From Saprospiraceae bacterium (GTDB lineage: Bacteria; Bacteroidota; Bacteroidia; Chitinophagales; Saprospiraceae): a stretch of 12,039 nucleotides of DNA. A model generated the notes under the pieces. The model searched no databases. It was not told the DNA's origin and saw nothing but the letters and a program-made list of their open reading frames with translations. Location of the stretch: positions 1 to 12,039 of the forward strand of contig JABDJE010000251.1 in the NCBI GenBank assembly GCA_013002625.1, written 5' to 3'. A program made the translations under genes and the position numbers. Below, piece after piece: positions 8,601-12,039 of this stretch (position 1 is the first letter of the stretch; each line of letters opens with the position of its first letter).

Positions 8601-10347
8601 CCCAGATTCGCATTATTTTCTTGATACAAGCGATCGAAGGCACTTCAACATCTGTGTACATTACTGTGGCACTGCATCCTACCTGAGTTGGTGTGCCCGT
8701 ATTTGGTCCTGTGAATACGCCCGGAACAAGCGGAACACCTGAAGCAGAACCTGTTAATGGACAGAACAAACCGTCTGTTACATTAGGGTCGCATACAATG
8801 GGTACACCGGAACCGGTTCCAGTCATTGGATCAGATGGAAATGGTAAAGGATTGCCATTCATGTCAAACTCATACAGAGGATCACTGCAGCTGATTGCAT
8901 TACCTGTAGCCAGCGATTTTGGACCTGGAAAGACAATATCATTGAGTTGAAGTCTCTCCAATCTGATGGTTTGCGTACACTCATCTTCGTTACCGAATTC
9001 ATCAACAGCTTTATAGGTTCGTGTGATTTCATAGGTATAGATCGGATCACATAATAATTGATCCCTTTGCTCATTTGCAAGGAATACTTCAAAGTCAGCA
9101 CATGCGCCCACTGCAGGCGGTAAGCCCAATACATTGAGAATTCCGCATGTAAGTACTGTGTCGGGAGGACAAACGATCTGTGGTGGCAATTTATACTCCA
9201 CAGTTATTTTTCCATCACAGGAATTTCCACAGCATGGTTCAGTTATTACAAACTCCAACATTTGATCCTTATGGGAAAGGTCTACTAAATTTCCCGGGAT
9301 GGGGTCCCCATAGCTATCAAATACTTCAATTGTATAACTGTCATTACATATAGGAAGCAAGCCTATAGCACCCATTGCTGGTGTGATAATAGCCTCACAA
9401 CTTTGATCTAAAGAGATATTTATTTGGTCTTCACATTGAATATTACAATCTGAGGCACACGGAGTGCTGTCACCCCACGCCAAGCCATTAAGACCATTTA
9501 TTGTTTGTCCTATAAAACTTACCTCACCTGTGTTGCGATTCATAATACCCAGGTAGTTTGGGCCGGATCCTACTGCTCCATCGTTTACATCTACATATAG
9601 GTTACCACTTGCATCGCAATCCATTGAGTTAATACGCGGGCCGATGAGCAATGGAAATCCTGTATAACTGACATTGGCCACCCCTGTTCCAGATCCAGTT
9701 ACAGGATCAAGGGTATATAATGTTCCTCCGTTATCTACATCATATAGATATATACTACCATCACAATAGGCCATACCATTTCCTGGGCTACAGGTTAAAG
9801 TTGGCAGAATATCAGTGACTTCAGCAGTGTTTACATTTATTTGAGCGAGTACTACGCAATCAGGATTGAAGAAACTATTTACATACATGATTCCATTGTC
9901 CGCGTCATAAGTCATATCAAAAGTAGGGGCTCCCGTTCCTTTTGTAAATTGTGGACTCAATGCTCCAACAAGCGTTCCTGCACCTGTAGCTAAATCTATG
10001 GTCATTAATACCTGCGTACCATCACCTGGATCTCTACCTATGGCATAGAAATACCCTGTATCGTCATTATACTCAAGCGCTCCTACAAAATCATAGCCGA
10101 TAGGACCTATTGGCGTATCTGATCCCGTCAATGGGTCCAGCACAAATAAGGTCGATGGAGCCTGTCCATCTGAGGCAAAGAGTTCAATTGTGGGTCCTCC
10201 ACATACGTCAGGCTGAGCCATCAATCGACTGACTGGGCTTGAACAAAACAAGAGGATCATTAAGGAATAGAGGCAAGGATAGATTGCTAAGCCTTTGTTA
10301 TAAAGGCTATTCCTAACAGTAAGTTTGCTTGTGGCAATTTGTTTCAT
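5602..10347 (-). CDS. Secreted HYR-rich multidomain protein with dockerin-like, cohesin-like and T9SS sorting domains
   Basis: This complete gene encodes 1581 residues. The ATG at 10347 is bounded by an in-frame TAG three codons upstream. Residues 1-44 are a signal peptide with a long basic n-region, a hydrophobic core about 27-37 and probable cleavage at LMA-QP. Residues about 50-295 are a propeller-like region with repeats such as LYTLDPVTGSGTGV. Cys-bearing HYR-like modules follow (about 390-466, 604-692, 695-790, 791-874, 975-1072, 1073-1165), with CPP, DNC and DECG motifs. Two stretches, about 577-610 and 941-980, repeat an RxWxVxxWC...DEAP pattern. The C-terminal block has a carboxypeptidase-regulatory-like fold (about 1181-1231), a dockerin-like module (about 1234-1348, loop D1268-D1279), a cohesin-like module (about 1362-1487) and a type A T9SS sorting domain (about 1497-1581; SPNPW, DVSGRMIY). 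It is probably secreted through T9SS to the surface as an adhesin or matrix protein; no catalytic motif is visible. Confidence 0.95.
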   Translation of the reverse strand: MKQIATSKLTVRNSLYNKGLAIYPCLYSLMILLFCSSPVSRLMAQPDVCGGPTIELFASDGQAPSTLFVLDPLTGSDTPIGPIGYDFVGALEYNDDTGYFYAIGRDPGDGTQVLMTIDLATGAGTLVGALSPQFTKGTGAPTFDMTYDADNGIMYVNSFFNPDCVVLAQINVNTAEVTDILPTLTCSPGNGMAYCDGSIYLYDVDNGGTLYTLDPVTGSGTGVANVSYTGFPLLIGPRINSMDCDASGNLYVDVNDGAVGSGPNYLGIMNRNTGEVSFIGQTINGLNGLAWGDSTPCASDCNIQCEDQINISLDQSCEAIITPAMGAIGLLPICNDSYTIEVFDSYGDPIPGNLVDLSHKDQMLEFVITEPCCGNSCDGKITVEYKLPPQIVCPPDTVLTCGILNVLGLPPAVGACADFEVFLANEQRDQLLCDPIYTYEITRTYKAVDEFGNEDECTQTIRLERLQLNDIVFPGPKSLATGNAISCSDPLYEFDMNGNPLPFPSDPMTGTGSGVPIVCDPNVTDGLFCPLTGSASGVPLVPGVFTGPNTGTPTQVGCSATVMYTDVEVPSIACIKKIMRIWEVREWWCNGESSQGGIQLIEVIDDEAPEFECPPDFSVTTNDDCAGSVVLPPISGTDNCNNGFNVRVDYPLGFIEGNGGTAELQVGVNTITYLVNDDCYNQSSCTMQVTVADDTEPVTVCEQDVNVNIGSTGMVEVFVNSFDDGSWDECGLDRVEVARMDTTCVPADTLFGESISFCCTDVGQELMIVMQAVDMGGNTNQCMIRVHVADNILPSMTCPSNMTIDCRESYDLNNLGATFGNPVITDNCAETQVVNEIATEDVNQCNIGEITRVFELMAPDGSVYQSCAQQIIVENQTPFVFANIQWPLNYEVTDGCSEADMIPQELPDNFNFPIYLAGDDECSLLGYDYQDTIVTPQGNECIRIERTWKVINWCSQSGGTFDVFEIPSPQIVTLVNDEAPVMDDADDLVFESDNIDCLSGDIEIERTATDDCPQPLNWTYSVTDDMLNVVDSGDTSIIEGVFTVGVYQILWTVSDQCGNVDSDTQTFEITNTKSPNPVCLSGLTFYVVPNMAMDNETVEVTTDMVDGGSFHTCNNPITLSMSSDTTIKSIIFDCDSLGIRTFQLWVTDNVNGAQDYCEAILMVEDTNSVNICPANSNLVDLGGSIYTETDDFVENVMVNLGHPDLSVPTTSYGEYAFNNMPIGGNYLVEPNKLDDPLNGISTLDLILIQRHVLGLERLSSPYKLLAADVDNSGDITARDMIELRRLILGVYRDFPENTSWRFVDAEHQFTDEYNPWFTDIPQDYAIQNLSSDMTINFVGIKTGDVNDSAIPNSTINEDDIDEVEMRLLVDMPAIQPGEIVEVPVYGDVYKDVLGWQASIALGQNNFEYLGIEAGLLDLDPEYNVHLSDDNILNISYHSKAAQSFEEDEPLFTLLLNAKSNHATKLDFDRRQMKAESYYSNGEIKALSIADKKLPQSSFDIVVSPNPWKESTVIELNAQEAQDLEVMFYDVSGRMIYSQSVPRFNGRMAIQLDRTQITSNGIIYIQVVGQNTSLNARMLVVD
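8670..8860 (-). other. Gly/Pro/Thr-rich insert inside the HYR-like region
   Basis: This encodes residues about 497-560 of the 1581-residue protein. It interrupts the Ig-like modules with a low-complexity loop that holds an imperfect internal repeat, MTGTGSGVPIV against LTGSASGVPLV, and further TGPNTGTPT. Two cysteines (C519 and C529) lie inside and C558 at its end. It reads as a flexible loop within a larger module, since strands with the RxWxV motif resume immediately after it. Its function is unknown. Confidence 0.5.
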
Positions 10348-10676
10348 ATTAAACTAACATCTTTATAAGCGTCAATAAAATTGCTTGACTAAAATTCAGA
10401 TTCCGGAATAATTCCAGATTCATTTTACTTTACCCTACACATGCATATAGCACGGCATCACAGATATTAGTAATGACAAAACTGCCACTCTCTAAATCGG
10501 TGATTGGGAAATACTTACTGTTGTTGGGAATAATCGTGTGTAAGAATGATTATTTATTGCACCCTTAAAATGATGTCAATATGCTCCGGTTTAAAAGAGC
10601 TTTTGCTATAAGGATTATAGCTTTGATTATTTAAGTGTTATTCGTTAGCTAAGACTATTATCTAGTCTTTCAAGAT
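10348..10676 (-). other. Long 5' leader / non-coding stretch before the 1581-residue gene
   Basis: About 330 nt lie between the -7 element (10684-10677) and the ATG at 10347. I find no credible coding frame on either strand and no second TAnnTTTG on the minus strand. A 10-bp perfect palindrome, ATTCCGGAAT, sits at 10400-10409. By eye the leader shows no similarity to the one at 5045-5438, even though the two promoter blocks are nearly identical. Confidence 0.5.
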
Positions 10677-10715
10677 CAAATATAATAAAACATATTATAA
10701 ATAATCATAATATGT
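10677..10715 (-). promoter_or_regulatory. Predicted promoter with -7 element and 26-bp dyad, copy B
   Basis: The minus strand carries TATATTTG at 10684-10677. Five nt upstream is the dyad ACATATT-12 nt-AATATGT (10690-10715), with the same arms and the same 12-nt spacing as copy A. The arms extend to 9 bp here (ACATATTAT/ATAATATGT). A 7-nt A-tract lies just upstream on the minus strand. No -33 TTG is present. The 3-nt difference between copies falls between the -7 element and the dyad. It lies just after the terminator of the preceding gene, so it probably starts transcription of the 1581-residue gene. Confidence 0.62.
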
Positions 10716-10734
10716 AAATATTTTTTTCGCGGTA

Positions 10735-10776
10735 TAAAAAAAGCCCCACTGACGATTTTAAATATCAGTGAGGCTT
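10735..10776 (-). terminator. Rho-independent terminator of the rightmost gene
   Basis: On the minus strand AAGCCTCACTGA (10776-10765) pairs with TCAGTGGGGCTT (10752-10741), with one weak position in the 12-bp stem, around a 12-nt AT-rich loop. A run of seven T follows. It lies about 22 nt past the stop codon at 10801-10799 and ends the transcript before promoter copy B. Confidence 0.92.
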
Positions 10777-10798
10777 CTTGCTTATTTTGAAACTGTAG

Positions 10799-12039
10799 TT
10801 ATATTAAAATCAACCTATATTGAATGCTCTTATTATGCATTAATAAATTCACATAGACCATTCCACTTGCATTCAATTCACTTCGTGCCACGCGTTGTGT
10901 ATGTGTTCCTTTGGTGTAAAACGCCGAAGTCTGATACAGCAATCTTCCATTTACATCATAATATTGCCATAAAGCACTGCCATCTGCAGGCACTTTAATT
11001 GTAATATCAGTCTGTTCAACAAATGGGTTTGGTTGTGCACCAATAATTTTTAATTCATCATACACCTCAGTGCTGTTTCCTAATTCAATAGGCAAGACTT
11101 GTGCATTAGAATTATAGGCTTCTAAGTTCATCGTTGCCTGATCGAGATGAAGCACCTTGGTTGCGTTTAGACTTTCTTTTGACTCAACCAGAATTTCTAC
11201 CATAGCTTCGGTATTATCCAAAGTTGATGCTTCAAAAGCATGGTAACTGATGGTAATAATGCCTTCTTCGCTATTAATATGATAGTTTCTATCGCTCCAG
11301 TTTTCAAATGGAGCCATTACTTCCAAAACATTCATCTTCTCAAGATCATATCTAATGGCTGTCTGCCATCCCAGAATATCAGTATAATTATCTGCGGAGA
11401 TCTTAATTGTTGTAATATCTCCCGCTTCAATCCAATTCTCATTGATTGTTAATTTCAATGCATCGCTGTTACGATCTTCAATGTTAGCGTCATTTGAATT
11501 AGCAACGACACTGCCATTTACATCCCCTACTTTCACACCTATGAAATCAATGTCCATATCCGAATTCAGATCCGAAATCAAATAATCTTCTGGAATTGAA
11601 TGAATCCATGGGTTAAGAGGATCGATGAAGGTATATTCAGCATCAATGAATCTCCATGCATCGTTCTGAGGCAGTTCATTGTACACACCCAGAATTAGTT
11701 TTCTCAATTCGATCAAATCTACAGACGAAATATCCTGATTGCCATTAACATCAGCTGCAATCATTTTGTAAGGACTATCCAACCACTCCACACCAAGAAT
11801 GTGTCTTTGAATAAGAATCAAGTCCAAGGTTGAAATGCCATTAAGGTGTTCATCATCTTTTCGAGGAACAACCTGATAGCTTCCACCCAATGGCATTGAA
11901 ACAAAGGCATATTCTCCATCTTCTGAGGTCATTGCTTCAAGATCAGGAATACCTATTCCTACTTCCACGCCTTCAATTTCATCATTATACTCTGTATAAA
12001 TATCTCCTTTAATGACAACGCGATTCTGCATGTCTGTAC
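10799..12039 (-). CDS. C-terminal part of a secreted protein with dockerin-like, cohesin-like and T9SS sorting domains, 5' end outside the window
   Basis: The frame is open to the right edge. The first ATG (12031) is probably an internal Met, because no signal peptide follows and similarity to the neighbouring gene begins at once. Numbering from that Met (410 residues): a carboxypeptidase-regulatory-like fold about 7-58 (EDGEYAF); a dockerin-like module about 60-174, with LNGISTLDLILIQRH and a loop D94-D105 in which Q99 replaces the usual Gly; GDVNGS at 169-174; a cohesin-like module about 190-315 (DILGWQTAIRYD); and a type A T9SS sorting domain about 326-410 (QPNPF, DVNGRLLY, basic-hydrophobic end). 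Residues about 7-178 match residues 1181-1353 of the adjacent 1581-residue protein without gaps at roughly 58% identity by hand count. It is therefore a paralogue, probably also exported by T9SS. The missing N-terminal part may hold other modules. Confidence 0.93.
   Translation of the reverse strand, partial: TDMQNRVVIKGDIYTEYNDEIEGVEVGIGIPDLEAMTSEDGEYAFVSMPLGGSYQVVPRKDDEHLNGISTLDLILIQRHILGVEWLDSPYKMIAADVNGNQDISSVDLIELRKLILGVYNELPQNDAWRFIDAEYTFIDPLNPWIHSIPEDYLISDLNSDMDIDFIGVKVGDVNGSVVANSNDANIEDRNSDALKLTINENWIEAGDITTIKISADNYTDILGWQTAIRYDLEKMNVLEVMAPFENWSDRNYHINSEEGIITISYHAFEASTLDNTEAMVEILVESKESLNATKVLHLDQATMNLEAYNSNAQVLPIELGNSTEVYDELKIIGAQPNPFVEQTDITIKVPADGSALWQYYDVNGRLLYQTSAFYTKGTHTQRVARSELNASGMVYVNLLMHNKSIQYRLILI

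Noticed and set aside
6160..8950. Several plus-strand open frames opposite the 1581-residue gene
   Set aside because: They are antisense shadows of a long well-supported coding frame with clear domains; their compositions are not protein-like and they overlap each other.
8859..9134. Short minus-strand open frame inside the 1581-residue gene
   Set aside because: It overlaps the real frame in a different phase and has no signal, domain or start context of its own.
12029..12031. ATG at 12031 as the start of the rightmost gene
   Set aside because: The frame continues to the edge, no signal peptide follows although the product ends in a T9SS domain, and the first residues already align with an internal part of the neighbouring protein.
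1..12039. CRISPR arrays, tRNA/rRNA genes, insertion sequences, defence or biosynthetic systems
   Set aside because: I saw no repeat-spacer pattern, structured RNA gene, transposase or enzyme motif. The only repeats are protein-coding modules and the promoter blocks.

Overview
The window looks like a piece of a Bacteroidota chromosome, probably a Saprospiria-type or related marine lineage. The evidence is moderate-to-low GC, very long secreted multidomain proteins, type IX secretion (T9SS) C-terminal sorting domains, a Bacteroidota-style -7 promoter element (TAnnTTTG), and no usable Shine-Dalgarno sites at the starts. All three genes lie on the minus strand, so transcription runs from high to low coordinates. 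Every substantial open frame on the plus strand is a shadow of these genes.

In transcription order: (1) 12039-10799 is the 3' part of a gene entering from beyond the right edge. It encodes a carboxypeptidase-regulatory-like fold, a dockerin-like module, a cohesin-like module and a T9SS sorting domain. A strong intrinsic terminator follows (10776-10735). (2) An intergenic stretch holds a dyad/-7 promoter element (10715-10677) and a leader of about 330 nt. (3) 10347-5602 is a complete 1581-residue secreted protein. It has a signal peptide, an N-terminal propeller-like region, a series of HYR-like modules, and the same C-terminal block as gene 1. It ends with its own terminator (5578-5543). (4) A second copy of the dyad/-7 element (5474-5439) precedes a leader of about 395 nt. 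(5) 5044-1 is the first 1681 residues of a third giant secreted protein that runs off the left edge. It has a signal peptide, an SdrD_B-like domain, a propeller-like domain, a second SdrD_B-like domain and at least six DUF11-like repeats joined by Asp-rich linkers.

The three genes read as separately transcribed units, since each of the two visible junctions has its own terminator and promoter. The two promoters carry nearly the same sequence, which suggests co-regulation of a set of cell-surface or extracellular adhesin-like proteins. No enzyme, mobile element, CRISPR array, tRNA, rRNA or defence gene is visible. The most unusual signals are the shared promoter dyad, the paralogous dockerin-like plus cohesin-like C-terminal block in neighbouring genes, and the recently duplicated acidic linker repeat in the leftmost gene.
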